DNA of 64,000 bases from Streptomyces sp. NBC_00289 (GTDB taxonomy: Bacteria; Actinomycetota; Actinomycetes; Streptomycetales; Streptomycetaceae), in the NCBI RefSeq assembly GCF_041435115.1, contig NZ_CP108046.1, positions 2,852,001-2,916,000 of the forward strand. The letters are read 5' to 3'. The position numbers and the translations under genes were made by a program. Positions within the stretch are counted from its first letter, which is position 1; each line of letters opens with the position of its first letter. Positions 24,936-33,478 of the stretch are shown one piece after another. A model generated the notes under the pieces. That model was not told the origin of the DNA, made no database searches, and worked only from the letters and a program-made list of their open reading frames with translations.

Positions 24936-27082
24936 CGACCCTCGCCCCGCCGCCCGCGCCCGCCCGGGACGGCTCCCGGCACCACGCCGCGCCCGCCGCG
25001 GGCGGCGGCCTCGCCGCCCGCTCCCGGCGCCTGTTCACCGGCGCCCCCGAGGACCCGCGCTGGGCCCGCCCCGCCCTGTGGGCGGTCCTGGTCCTGGCGA
25101 CCGCGCTGTACGCCTGGAACCTGACCTCCATCACCGGCAACACCTTCTACGACGCGGCCGTCTACAGCGGCACCAAGAGCTGGAAGGCGTTCTTCTTCGG
25201 CGCGCTGGACTCCGGCAGCTTCATCACGGTCGACAAACCACCGTTCGCGCTGTGGGTGATGGGCCTGTCGGCACGCCTCCTCGGCTACGGCACCTGGCAG
25301 TTGACGCTGCCGATGGTCGCGCTGGGCACCGGCTCGGTGGCCCTGCTGTACCGCATGGTCAAGCGGGACTTCGGGGCCGTCGCGGGCACGGTCGCCGCCC
25401 TCGCGCTCACGCTCACCCCGATCACGGTCGCCATCAACCGGGACACCAACCCGGACCCGGTCCTCGTCTTCCTGATGCTGCTGGGCGCGGCCGCGCTGCT
25501 GAAGGCCGTGCGTACCGGCCGGCCGATGCCGCTGGTGTGGTCGGGGGTCGCGATCGGCTTCGCCTTCAACACGAAGATGATGCAGGCGTACGTCGTGCTG
25601 CCCGCGTTCTTCCTGGTCTACCTGTGGGCCGCCCGGGGCGGCCTCGGCAGGCGCCTGCGCAACCTCGCCGTCGGCACGGTCGCGCTGGTCGTCTCCAGCG
25701 CCTGGTGGATGGTGGTCGTCGACCTCATCCCCGCCTCCTCCCGCCCCTACATCGGCGGCTCGACCGACAACACGGTCTGGGACCTGGTCATCGGCTACAA
25801 CGGCTTCGGCCGTATCTTCGGCGCGAGTTCGTCGGTGGGCTCGCAGGGCAACGGGGCGAGCTTCGGCGGCTCGTCGGGCCTGTACCGGATGTTCAACGAG
25901 ATCATGGGCGGCCAGATCTCCTGGCTGATCCCCTTCGCGGTGATCGCCCTGGTCGCGGGCCTGGTGCTGCGCGGCCGGGCACCCCGCACCGACGCCAAGC
26001 GGGCGGCGCTGCTGCTGTGGGGCGGCTGGTTCGTCCTGCACTACCTGACCTTCGCCCTGGCCGAGGGCACCTTCCACCCGTACTACGTCACCGCCATGGC
26101 GCCCGGCATCGCGGCCCTGGCAGGTGCCGGCGGGGTGATGCTGTACCGGGCCTTCCAGGAGGGCGCCGCGCTCAAGTGGGCTTGGGTGTTGCCGACCGCG
26201 GTCGCGGCGAGCGCGCTGTGGGCGGTCGTCCTGCTCCAGCGGGTGTCCGGTTCCGGGACCCTGTACACGGCCGCCGAGATCGTGGTCGGGGCAGCGGGTA
26301 CGGTCGCCGTGCTCGGGCTGGTGGCCGGGCGGTTCACGAAGCGGCGGCGGCTGATGGGCCTCGCGGCGCTGGCGGCGGTCGTCGCCCTGCTGGCCGGGCC
26401 CGCCGCGTACTCGGTGTCGGCGGCCACGTCGAGCACCAACGGCACCAACCCGACGGCCGGTCCGAGCACCGGCGGCGGGATGGGAGGCGGGATGGGAGGC
26501 GGTCAGCGGCCGAGCGGGACGGCCGGCGGACCGGGAACCTCCGGCAGCTCCGGCAGCTCCGGCAGCGCGAGTGCCGGTACGAGTGGCGAGGCCCCGTCCG
26601 GTTCCGGTGCCGGGCAGGAGATGGGCACGCCCCCGTCCGGCAACTCCTCCTCCTCCGACGGCGGCGGCGGCGCCCGAACGGGCGGTGGTGGCATGGGCGG
26701 TGACACCCAGGTCTCGTCCGCGATGATCACGTATCTGGAGAAGCACCAGGACGGGGCCACCTGGCTGCTGGCGGTCGCCACCGACCAGACCGCGTCCTCG
26801 GTCATCCTGGAGTCCGGTGAGCCGGTCATCTCGATGGGCGGCTGGTCGGGCTCCGACAACGCCATGACCCTCGCCAAGCTCAAGAGCCTGGTGAAGTCCG
26901 GCACGCTGCACTACATCATCGTCAGCGACAGCGGGCAGGGCACGGACTCCGCGATCTCCACCTGGGTGAAGAAGAACGGCACGGCCGTCAAGTCCTCGGC
27001 GTACGCGTCGGGTTCCTCGACCTCGAGCTCCTCGTCGAGCGGCAGCGGCCTGTACCGCCTGGACGCCTCCGACGTCGGCTGA
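24932..27082 (+). CDS. GT39/ArnT-like (YkcB-type) membrane glycosyltransferase
   Basis: The 716-residue GT-C protein has about 11-12 membrane segments (residues 50-510). The N-terminal loop carries NTFYDAAVYSGTKSWKAFFFGALD and SFITVDKPPFALWVMGLS, typical of the ArnT/PMT group. After the last membrane segment comes a Gly/Ser/Met-rich linker (about 510-590). A soluble C-terminal domain (about 590-716) then carries ITYLEKHQDGATWLLAVATDQ. Expected role: transfer of a polyprenyl-phosphate-linked sugar to an extracytoplasmic acceptor. It is coupled to the preceding GT2 gene, its probable donor maker. Confidence 0.9.
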   Translation: MTTLAPPPAPARDGSRHHAAPAAGGGLAARSRRLFTGAPEDPRWARPALWAVLVLATALYAWNLTSITGNTFYDAAVYSGTKSWKAFFFGALDSGSFITVDKPPFALWVMGLSARLLGYGTWQLTLPMVALGTGSVALLYRMVKRDFGAVAGTVAALALTLTPITVAINRDTNPDPVLVFLMLLGAAALLKAVRTGRPMPLVWSGVAIGFAFNTKMMQAYVVLPAFFLVYLWAARGGLGRRLRNLAVGTVALVVSSAWWMVVVDLIPASSRPYIGGSTDNTVWDLVIGYNGFGRIFGASSSVGSQGNGASFGGSSGLYRMFNEIMGGQISWLIPFAVIALVAGLVLRGRAPRTDAKRAALLLWGGWFVLHYLTFALAEGTFHPYYVTAMAPGIAALAGAGGVMLYRAFQEGAALKWAWVLPTAVAASALWAVVLLQRVSGSGTLYTAAEIVVGAAGTVAVLGLVAGRFTKRRRLMGLAALAAVVALLAGPAAYSVSAATSSTNGTNPTAGPSTGGGMGGGMGGGQRPSGTAGGPGTSGSSGSSGSASAGTSGEAPSGSGAGQEMGTPPSGNSSSSDGGGGARTGGGGMGGDTQVSSAMITYLEKHQDGATWLLAVATDQTASSVILESGEPVISMGGWSGSDNAMTLAKLKSLVKSGTLHYIIVSDSGQGTDSAISTWVKKNGTAVKSSAYASGSSTSSSSSSGSGLYRLDASDVG

Positions 27083-27091
27083 GCGATCCGT

Positions 27092-27143
27092 CCGACAGCG
27101 GCGGGCCGCCGGAGACACCTCTCCGGCGGCCCGCCGCTGTCGG
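27092..27143. terminator. Strong bidirectional terminator hairpin
   Basis: A perfect 23-bp GC-rich stem (left arm CCGACAGCGGCGGGCC and on, 27092-27114; right arm 27121-27143) with a six-base loop sits between convergent genes ending at 27082 and 27180. Confidence 0.92.
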
Positions 27144-27179
27144 TCGCCTCGTGCCGGACACCGCCGGTCACGTCACGTC

Positions 27180-27920
27180 TCAGGCTGCCGCCGGGCGCTT
27201 CTCGGCGACGGGAAGGCCGGGGGTGCGCAGCACACGCCGGTCGGCGTCCACCGCGAACACCTCGCAGCCGTCGAGACCGGCGGCCCACTCGACACCCTCG
27301 GCGCCCATCGCGAAGGCCGCCGTCGCGACCGAGTCCGCCTCGGTCAGCGTCGGGGCCACGACGGTCAGGCTGAGCAGTCCGGTCGCCGGACGCCCGCTGC
27401 GCCCGTCGATGATGTGGTCGCCGCGCTCGTAGCGCGCGGAGGTCGCGACCGCCCCGTCGGTGAGCTCCAGGACCGTGCACAGTCGGTCGGCGTGCTCGGG
27501 ATGCCGTACGCCCACGCGCCAGGGGCCGCCGGACGCGACGACGTCACCGCCGGCGTTGAGGCAGAACCTGCTCGCCCCGGCCGCCGTGAGCAGCTCGGCC
27601 GCCCGCTGCACCGACCAGCCCTTGACCACCGCGCAGGGGTCGAGACCACGGCCGGGCAGCCGTACGTCGAAGGCCCCGCCGGTCACGGCCCGGTAGTGCT
27701 CGCACAGGTCGAGGATCTCGGCGAGGTCCGCGCTCACGGCGTCGGCCGGCAGCTCGCCCCGGTCCAGCCGGGACACCTCGCTGTCGGCCTTGAAGGGGCT
27801 GAACCGGGCGTCGGTCTCCCGCAGCCACGCGAAGACCGCGTCGGCCGCCGCGCCGAACTCGCCCTCGCCGTCGATCCGCAGCGAGACCGGGAAGCCCATC
27901 ACCTGCTCGACGCGCCGCAC
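27180..27920 (-). CDS. FAD:protein FMN transferase (ApbE family)
   Basis: The 246-residue ApbE-family protein carries DARFSPFKADSEVSRLDRGE, PCAVVKGWSVQRAAELL, LNAGGDVVASGG and DHIIDGRSGRPATGLLSLTVVA. Family role: transfer FMN from FAD to a Thr or Ser in an SGATxT-type motif of a partner. The gene directly upstream encodes such a target. The GTG start at 27920 lies one base past that gene's stop. No signal peptide or lipobox is evident, unlike many ApbE proteins, so the cellular site is uncertain. Confidence 0.9.
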   Translation of the reverse strand: MRRVEQVMGFPVSLRIDGEGEFGAAADAVFAWLRETDARFSPFKADSEVSRLDRGELPADAVSADLAEILDLCEHYRAVTGGAFDVRLPGRGLDPCAVVKGWSVQRAAELLTAAGASRFCLNAGGDVVASGGPWRVGVRHPEHADRLCTVLELTDGAVATSARYERGDHIIDGRSGRPATGLLSLTVVAPTLTEADSVATAAFAMGAEGVEWAAGLDGCEVFAVDADRRVLRTPGLPVAEKRPAAA

Positions 27921-27921
27921 G

Positions 27922-28368
27922 TCAGCCGCTCTTGGCGTCGAGGGCGGCCTGCAGGGACTCCCGGTATCCGTCGCTCGTGATCGTCGCGCCGGACACCGTG
28001 TCGATGTCCGCGCTCTGCGCCTCGAGCGTCTCCGCGATCAGCTGGGGCACGGCGGCCGTCGTCTGCGGGTGGTCGGGCTGCTGGAGCGTCCGTACGGCGG
28101 TGATCTCGTCGCCGTCGAAGGTCACCTCGACCTGTACGGGCCCCTTCTCGGTGGTGACCGTCGTCCCCGCGACCACCTGCTTGGACGCGCCGGAGGACCC
28201 CGGGGAGGACGACGACGGGGAGGCAGAGTCGGATGCGGTCGCGGAGGAGGACGCCGACGGGGCCGGGGCGGCGACCTGGGTGGTGGAGGTCTGCGTCGAC
28301 GGCTCGTAGCGCCACAGCGGGACCAGGCCGGCGATGCTCAGGACAAGGACGGGCAGTGCTCGTTTCAC
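27922..28368 (-). CDS. FMN-binding domain protein with flavinylation motif, membrane-anchored
   Basis: The 148-residue protein has an N-terminal hydrophobic anchor (ALPVLVLSIAGLVPLW), a Ser/Ala-rich linker (about 25-62) and an FMN_bind domain. The domain ends in DTVSGATITSDGY, where Thr131 fits the FMN-acceptor position of the motif. It is probably covalently flavinylated by the adjacent ApbE protein and passes electrons outside the membrane. The GTG start at 28368 has GGGGAGA upstream. Confidence 0.9.
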   Translation of the reverse strand: MKRALPVLVLSIAGLVPLWRYEPSTQTSTTQVAAPAPSASSSATASDSASPSSSSPGSSGASKQVVAGTTVTTEKGPVQVEVTFDGDEITAVRTLQQPDHPQTTAAVPQLIAETLEAQSADIDTVSGATITSDGYRESLQAALDAKSG

Positions 28369-28387
28369 GGTGTTCTCCCCGTCCTTC

Positions 28388-29725
28388 TCAGCCGGCCAGG
28401 CTGAAGCGTTCGAAGTGGATCTGCGGCTTGGGCACACCCAGCTCGCGCAGGCTGCCCAGCACCGCGTTCATCATCGGCGGCGGCCCGCACAGGAAGACGT
28501 CCCGGTCGGCGATGTCCGGCACCAGCCGCGCGAGTTCGGCGGGCGCCAGCTTGTCGGGGCTGACCGGCCCGGTCACCAGGTGCAGTGCGGCGCCCTTGGC
28601 GTGGGCGAGTTCCCGCAGCTCGTCGTAGAGGACGGCGTCCCGGTCGGTGGCGACCCGGTAGAGGACCACCGCGTGGCCCTCCAGTTCCTCCAGCAGCGCG
28701 CGGATGGGGGTGACGCCCACGCCGCCGGCGATGAGCACGGCCTCCGGCCGGGTGCGGTGCAGGGCGGTGAAGGCGCCGTAGGGGCCCTCGGCGAAGACCC
28801 GCGTGCCGACCTTCACGTGCCGCAGGGCCGCGGTGCCCTCGCCGGCCGCCTTGGCGGTGAGCCGGAGCGTGCGGCCGTCGGGGGCGGCCGACAGCGAGAA
28901 CGGGTTGGCCTGCCACCAGCGGTCCCGGGTCATGAAGCGCCACAGGAAGAACTGGCCGGCCCGGGCGGGCAGCCGGTCGAGGTCGCGGCCGGTCATGTGG
29001 ATCGAGACCACGTTGTCGGACTCGGGGACGACGGCTGTGACGCGCAGCTGGTGACGCCAGTTCCGCCACAGCGGCAGCACCAGCCGGCCCACGACCACCG
29101 AACCGAGGGCGACGCCCCACACGGCGTACCAGTAGGTGGTGGCCGCGGACGAGGAGGTGAACGTCGTACCGACCGCGACCTGGTGCGTGAAGGCCAGGAC
29201 CACCGCGGCGTACGTGTACAGGTGGATGAAGTGCCAGGTCTCGTACGCGAGCCGGCGCCGGGCGTAGCGGCCGGAGACGGCGCCCACGACGAGGATGACC
29301 GACAGCGCGACGACGGCGCGGAGCACGCCTTCGACGGTCTCGGCGAGGTCGACCAGCTGGTTCACCGGGTCCAGGGAGGACGACTCGGCGTAGCCGAAGG
29401 TGATGAACACGGCGTGCGCGAGGAGCGTCCAGAGGATGCCGAAGCCGGTCCAGCGGTGCCAGGAGGTCAGCCGGTCCATGCCGATGCGGCGGTCGAGCCA
29501 GGGCAGCCGGGCCACCAGCAGCAACTGGAAGGCCATCAGGAGCGCGCCGTACAGGCCGGCCAGCCGGCCCAGCACGATGAGGGTGTTCGACGCGAAGCCG
29601 GCCTGGGTGAAGAAGAAGGTCACCACGGCCGCGTTGACGGCCAGTACGGCGTACAGGCCCGTGCGGGCCACCACCCTGGGCCGTATCGCCGTGGGGGGCG
29701 CGGAGGGCGATTGGACGGTCGTCAC
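28388..29725 (-). CDS. Ferric-reductase-like transmembrane protein with FAD/NAD(P) domain
   Basis: The 445-residue protein has six hydrophobic segments with paired haem-ligand-type histidines (SWHRWTGFGILWTLLAHAVF, ETWHFIHLYTYAAVVLAFTHQ). A ferredoxin-NADP-reductase-like module follows (NPFSLSAAP, VLIAGGVGVTPIRALLEEL, FLCGPPPMMNAVL). It is likely to move electrons from cytoplasmic NAD(P)H across the membrane to the flavinylated partner encoded downstream. The GTG start at 29725 has AAGGAG about ten bases upstream. It heads the minus-strand operon and is divergent from a response regulator gene. Confidence 0.9.
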   Translation of the reverse strand: MTTVQSPSAPPTAIRPRVVARTGLYAVLAVNAAVVTFFFTQAGFASNTLIVLGRLAGLYGALLMAFQLLLVARLPWLDRRIGMDRLTSWHRWTGFGILWTLLAHAVFITFGYAESSSLDPVNQLVDLAETVEGVLRAVVALSVILVVGAVSGRYARRRLAYETWHFIHLYTYAAVVLAFTHQVAVGTTFTSSSAATTYWYAVWGVALGSVVVGRLVLPLWRNWRHQLRVTAVVPESDNVVSIHMTGRDLDRLPARAGQFFLWRFMTRDRWWQANPFSLSAAPDGRTLRLTAKAAGEGTAALRHVKVGTRVFAEGPYGAFTALHRTRPEAVLIAGGVGVTPIRALLEELEGHAVVLYRVATDRDAVLYDELRELAHAKGAALHLVTGPVSPDKLAPAELARLVPDIADRDVFLCGPPPMMNAVLGSLRELGVPKPQIHFERFSLAG

Positions 29726-29858
29726 GGGACGGCAGCTCCTTGATCGGGTCCGGGGTACGAGCTTGGCGCGCCGAAGCTGTCGTTCCGCTGTCGTTTATCT
29801 TTCAAGAGGTTATCGATGTGGTCCGCGCCCGGTCACCGGGCCTGGTGCCGGGAGGCGT

Positions 29859-30575
29859 GTGAAGCACTATGAGCGGGTGGACAAAGTACGCCTCCTCGTC
29901 GTGGACGACGACCCGCCGATCGCCGACCTCGTCGCCACGGTCGCCCGCTACGAGGGCTGGGAGGCGGCCACCGCGAACTCCGGCGAGGAGGCGCTGCGGC
30001 TGGCCGCCGAGTTCCACCCGGACATCGTGGTGCTGGACCTGATGCTGCCGGACGTGGACGGTTTCGGCGTCCTCGACCGGCTGCGCGCCGTGGGCACGAT
30101 GGTGCCCGTGGTGTTCCTCACGGCCCGCGACACCGTCGCCGACCGGGTCGCGGGGCTGACCCGCGGCGGTGACGACTACCTGGTCAAGCCATTCGCGGTG
30201 GAGGAGCTCATGGCCCGGCTGCGGACCGTGCTGCGGCGCAGCGCCGGCCCCGGTTTCCAGCGTTCCGTGCTGCGGGTCGCGGACCTGACGATGGACGAGG
30301 ACACCCGCCAGGTGCGGCGCGGCGACCGGCTGCTCACCCTCACCCCGACCGAGTACGAGGTGCTGCGCTACCTGATGCGCAAGTCCCCCACCGTGCTGAC
30401 CAAGGCGCAGATCCTCGACCATGTGTGGGAGTACGGCTTCGGGGGCCGCTCCAACGTCGTCGAGCTGGTCGTCAGCCGGCTCCGCCGCAAGCTCGACGAG
30501 CCCGCCGAGGACAGGACGCCGCTCATCCACACGGTCCGGGGCTTCGGGTACGTGGTCCGGCAGGCGGCCGAGTGA
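29859..30575 (+). CDS. OmpR-family response regulator
   Basis: The 238-residue protein has a receiver domain (acidic cluster VVDDDPP, phosphoacceptor Asp60 in VVLDLMLPD, Lys in DDYLVKPF) and an OmpR winged helix (LTPTEYEVLRYLMRKSP, RGFGYVVRQ). The GTG at 29859 with GGAGG five bases upstream is preferred over the GTG at 29877. It overlaps the kinase gene (GTGA). Its divergent neighbour is the flavinylation module, a plausible target. Confidence 0.92.
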   Translation: MKHYERVDKVRLLVVDDDPPIADLVATVARYEGWEAATANSGEEALRLAAEFHPDIVVLDLMLPDVDGFGVLDRLRAVGTMVPVVFLTARDTVADRVAGLTRGGDDYLVKPFAVEELMARLRTVLRRSAGPGFQRSVLRVADLTMDEDTRQVRRGDRLLTLTPTEYEVLRYLMRKSPTVLTKAQILDHVWEYGFGGRSNVVELVVSRLRRKLDEPAEDRTPLIHTVRGFGYVVRQAAE

Positions 30576-32011
30576 CCGGGCGGGCGACCCGGCTGTGGCG
30601 GACGTACCGCAGGCTCCGGCTGGGCACCCGGCTGGCCCTCGGCCTCGGGGTGCTGTCGCTCGCGGTGTTCGCCGTGGTCGGCACCGCGCTGACCATGTAC
30701 ATGCGTGACTACCTGGACCATCAGTTGGGCCAGCAGCTGAAGCTCGTGCAGGTCGTGCAGTCCAAGGACGCCGAGGCGCACGGCACGGTCAGACGACAGC
30801 CGTACTACGGCTGGTACACGGCCGTGTACGACGTGTCGGGGAACTCGGCGGCCCTGCGCACGCCCGCCGACGTGCCCGCCGACACCGTGGCGTTCACGGC
30901 CCTCGCCGAGACGATGGCACGCTCGGACACCGAGCTCACCCGCGTGGCGACGATCGACGGGAAGGGCGCCTACCAACTGCGGGCCTGCGAGGTCGAACCG
31001 GGCGTGGTGCTGGTCAGCGCCGCGCCCACCGCGAACATCGACGCCACGATGCGGCAGCTGATCACCGTGCAGGTCGTCGCGTTCGGTCTCGCGCTGCTGG
31101 CACTCGTGGTGTTCGGCCGGCGGATGCTGCGGCGCGGTCTGAAGCCGCTCAGCGACATGGCGCACACCGCCCACGGCATCGCCTCCCACAACCTGTCCGA
31201 GTCGGCGGCCCGGCTCCCGCTGCGCGCCGACAGTCCGGGCGGCGGTCCCGAGGTGGAGGAGCTGCGCACCGCCTTCAACACCATGCTGGAGCACATCGAC
31301 GACTCCCTCGCGGTCCGCGCGGCGGCCGAACAGCGGCTGCGCCGCTTCGTCGCGGACGCCTCGCACGAGCTGCGGACGCCGTTGATGTCCGTACGCGGGT
31401 ACGCCGACCTCTTCCAGTACGCGGCCGCCAACGCCCCCGAGGAACGGGACCGGCACCTGGCCCGGCTGCGGGCCGAGGCCGCGCGGATGGGCGTCCTGCT
31501 GGACGACCTGCTGCTGCTCGCCCGCCTGGACGCAGCCGAGGTGGAGACGCCGCTGCGGCCGGAGCAGGCGGATCTGACGGAGCTCGTCGAGCAGGCGGCC
31601 GACGCGTTCCGGGCGAGCCACCCGGACCACCCGCTGACGGTGGCGCACGACGCCGGGGCGCTGGAGCTGCGCCTCGATCCGCAGCGCATCCGGCAGGTCC
31701 TGGACAACCTGCTGACGAACGCCGCCGTGCACACCCCGCCCGGCACGGCGGTGTCCGTGACCGTCTCGACCGAGCCCGGCGCGGCCCTGGTCCGGGTCAC
31801 CGACGTCGGCCCCGGTATCCCGCCCGCCGACCGGGAGCGGGTCTTCGACCGCTTCTACCGCGTCGACAAGGCCCGCAGCCGCGACCGCGGCGGCAGCGGC
31901 CTGGGCCTCGCGGTCGCGACCGCCCTGGTCCGCGCACACGGCGGCACGATCGACCTGTCCGACGCCCCGGGAAGCACGGTGTTCACGGTGACACTCCCCC
32001 TGGGCCGCTGA
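30572..32011 (+). CDS. Sensor histidine kinase, partner of the 29859 regulator
   Basis: The 479-residue kinase has a membrane segment at about 25-48, an extracellular sensor domain, a second membrane segment near 165-190 and a HAMP domain. The H-box is DASHELRTPL with His265, and the ATPase domain has N-box NLLTNAAVHTPP, DVGPGIP and GGSGLGLA. It starts with GTG overlapping the regulator stop. The signal is unknown. Confidence 0.92.
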   Translation: MTGRATRLWRTYRRLRLGTRLALGLGVLSLAVFAVVGTALTMYMRDYLDHQLGQQLKLVQVVQSKDAEAHGTVRRQPYYGWYTAVYDVSGNSAALRTPADVPADTVAFTALAETMARSDTELTRVATIDGKGAYQLRACEVEPGVVLVSAAPTANIDATMRQLITVQVVAFGLALLALVVFGRRMLRRGLKPLSDMAHTAHGIASHNLSESAARLPLRADSPGGGPEVEELRTAFNTMLEHIDDSLAVRAAAEQRLRRFVADASHELRTPLMSVRGYADLFQYAAANAPEERDRHLARLRAEAARMGVLLDDLLLLARLDAAEVETPLRPEQADLTELVEQAADAFRASHPDHPLTVAHDAGALELRLDPQRIRQVLDNLLTNAAVHTPPGTAVSVTVSTEPGAALVRVTDVGPGIPPADRERVFDRFYRVDKARSRDRGGSGLGLAVATALVRAHGGTIDLSDAPGSTVFTVTLPLGR

Positions 32012-32096
32012 GCGGGCTCCGGCGGCCCGGCGGGCCAGGTCTTACGGACCGGTGACGTGCTGGGCGCGGTCCGGGGGGTTCGGCCTCGGCCGGCCC

Positions 32097-32102
32097 TAGC
32101 GT
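32097..32102 (+). promoter_or_regulatory. TAGCGT -10 element of a probable leaderless promoter (epimerase gene)
   Basis: TAGCGT is separated by six bases from the ATG at 32109, and there is no Shine-Dalgarno sequence. The spacing places transcription initiation on the start codon. Confidence 0.6.
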
Positions 32103-32108
32103 GGGGTC

Positions 32109-33110
32109 ATGCGTGTACTGGTCACCGGCGGTGCCGGGTTCATCGGGTGTCAGATCGTCAGGGCACTGGAGGCGAACGGGCACGAGCCCGTCGTGTACGA
32201 CGTCCGGGCCCACCCGGGGTCCGACGTGCGGGACCCCGGCGCGGTCGGCCGCGCCGTGGCCGGCGTGGACGCCGTCTGCCATCAGGCGGCGATGGTCGGC
32301 CTGGGCGCGGGCTTCGCCGACGCGGCGGAGTACGTGTCCCGCAACGACCTCGGCACCGCCGTCCTGCTCACCGCCATGGCGGAGTCGGGCGTACGGCGGC
32401 TGGTGCTGGCCGGGTCCATGGTGGTGTACGGCGAGGGGCGGTACACGTGCGAGCGGCACGGGGTGGTGCGGCCGGGGCCACGGGCCGTCGACGACCTGGA
32501 CGCCGGACGCTTCGAGCCGACCTGCCCGAGGTGCGGCGCCGACCTCTCCCCCGGGCTCGTCGCCGAGGACGCCCCGGCCGACCCGCGGAACGTGTACGCC
32601 ACCACCAAGCTCGCCCAGGAACACCTGGCGGCCGCGTGGGCCCGGGCCACGGGCGGCTCGGCGGTGTCGCTGCGCTACCACAACGTGTACGGGCCCGGTA
32701 TGCCGCGCGACACCCCGTACGCGGGCGTCGCCTCCTTCTTCCGCTCGGCGCTCGCCCGCGGCGAGGCACCGCGGGTCTTCGAGGACGGCGGTCAGCGGCG
32801 GGACTTCGTCCACGTGCGGGACGTGGCCGCGGCCAACGTGGCGGCGCTGGAGGCCGGTTCACCCGAGGGCGCGCTCACGGCGTACAACACCGGGAGCGGC
32901 GAGCCGCACACGGTCGGCGAGATGGCCCGCGCCCTGGCCGCCGCGTACGGCGGCCCCGAGCCCGCCGTCACCGGCGAGTACCGCCTCGGAGACGTCCGGC
33001 ACATCACGGCGGACTCGGCCCGGCTGCGGGCCGAACTGGGCTGGAAGGCGGAGACCGCGTTCGAGGAGGGAATGCGGGAGTTCGCCCACGCCCCCCTGGG
33101 CACCGGCTGA
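32109..33110 (+). CDS. NAD-dependent sugar epimerase/dehydratase with inserted cysteine cluster
   Basis: The 333-residue extended short-chain dehydrogenase has MRVLVTGGAGFIGCQIV at the N-terminus and the catalytic YATTK near residue 163. YHNVYGPGMP follows. Between the catalytic Ser region (AGSMVVYGEG) and the Tyr lies an insert of about 38 residues with a Cys near the start and the motif TCPRCGADL, suggesting a small metal site. I recall this insert from a subset of NDP-sugar epimerases. Substrate unknown. It lies near glycosyltransferase genes, so it may supply a modified sugar nucleotide. The transcript is probably leaderless. Confidence 0.88.
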   Translation: MRVLVTGGAGFIGCQIVRALEANGHEPVVYDVRAHPGSDVRDPGAVGRAVAGVDAVCHQAAMVGLGAGFADAAEYVSRNDLGTAVLLTAMAESGVRRLVLAGSMVVYGEGRYTCERHGVVRPGPRAVDDLDAGRFEPTCPRCGADLSPGLVAEDAPADPRNVYATTKLAQEHLAAAWARATGGSAVSLRYHNVYGPGMPRDTPYAGVASFFRSALARGEAPRVFEDGGQRRDFVHVRDVAAANVAALEAGSPEGALTAYNTGSGEPHTVGEMARALAAAYGGPEPAVTGEYRLGDVRHITADSARLRAELGWKAETAFEEGMREFAHAPLGTG

Positions 33111-33478
33111 CGCGGGGGGGGCGGCGCCGGGCCGCCGGGCAGCTCCACCAACGCCACCGCACCTGCGCGCTGCACCCGGCAGGCACCGACCTGCGTCTCA
33201 CAGGCCGCCCACCACCCCGGCACCGGCCACCATCACCCCACAACGGCACCGCCACGAGCCCGAAGGCGCGTACGCGCTCTGCCTAGCGGGCACCGACCTG
33301 CGTCTCGCCACCCGGCCGCCACCCCGGCACCGGACACCACCACCCCACAACGCCACCGCCACGAGCCCGAAGGCGCGTACGCGCTCTGCCCGGCGGGCGC
33401 CGACCTGCGTCTCGTCGGTCGGCGCCCGCCGGCCATGGGCAAGGTGCGTGCGCTGGGGGGCCGCCGCTCACCCGTGTC
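33111..33478. other. 368-bp convergent intergenic region dominated by a tandem repeat
   Basis: No gene is seen; the short frames are repeat translations. The 107-bp repeat occupies most of it, between the convergent epimerase and kinase genes. Confidence 0.7.
33183..33413. repeat. 107-bp-period tandem repeat (about 2.2 copies)
   Basis: The marker GC(A/G)CCGACCTGCGTCTC recurs at 33183, 33290 and 33397, an exact 107-bp period. Each full unit contains the 12-bp palindrome GCGCGTACGCGC (33266-33277 and 33373-33384). Copies are imperfect in the middle. Confidence 0.9.

Noticed and set aside
29400..29858. Extension of the response regulator gene back to 29400
   Set aside because: It would overlap the ferric-reductase-like gene on the other strand and precede the receiver domain with non-homologous sequence. 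GTG at 29859 has a proper ribosome binding site.
33183..33413. CRISPR-like array
   Set aside because: The copies are contiguous tandem units with no unique spacers of constant length and no cas genes nearby.
33233..33471. Short minus-strand frames over the 107-bp repeat
   Set aside because: They only translate the repeat. No start signals or conserved motifs.
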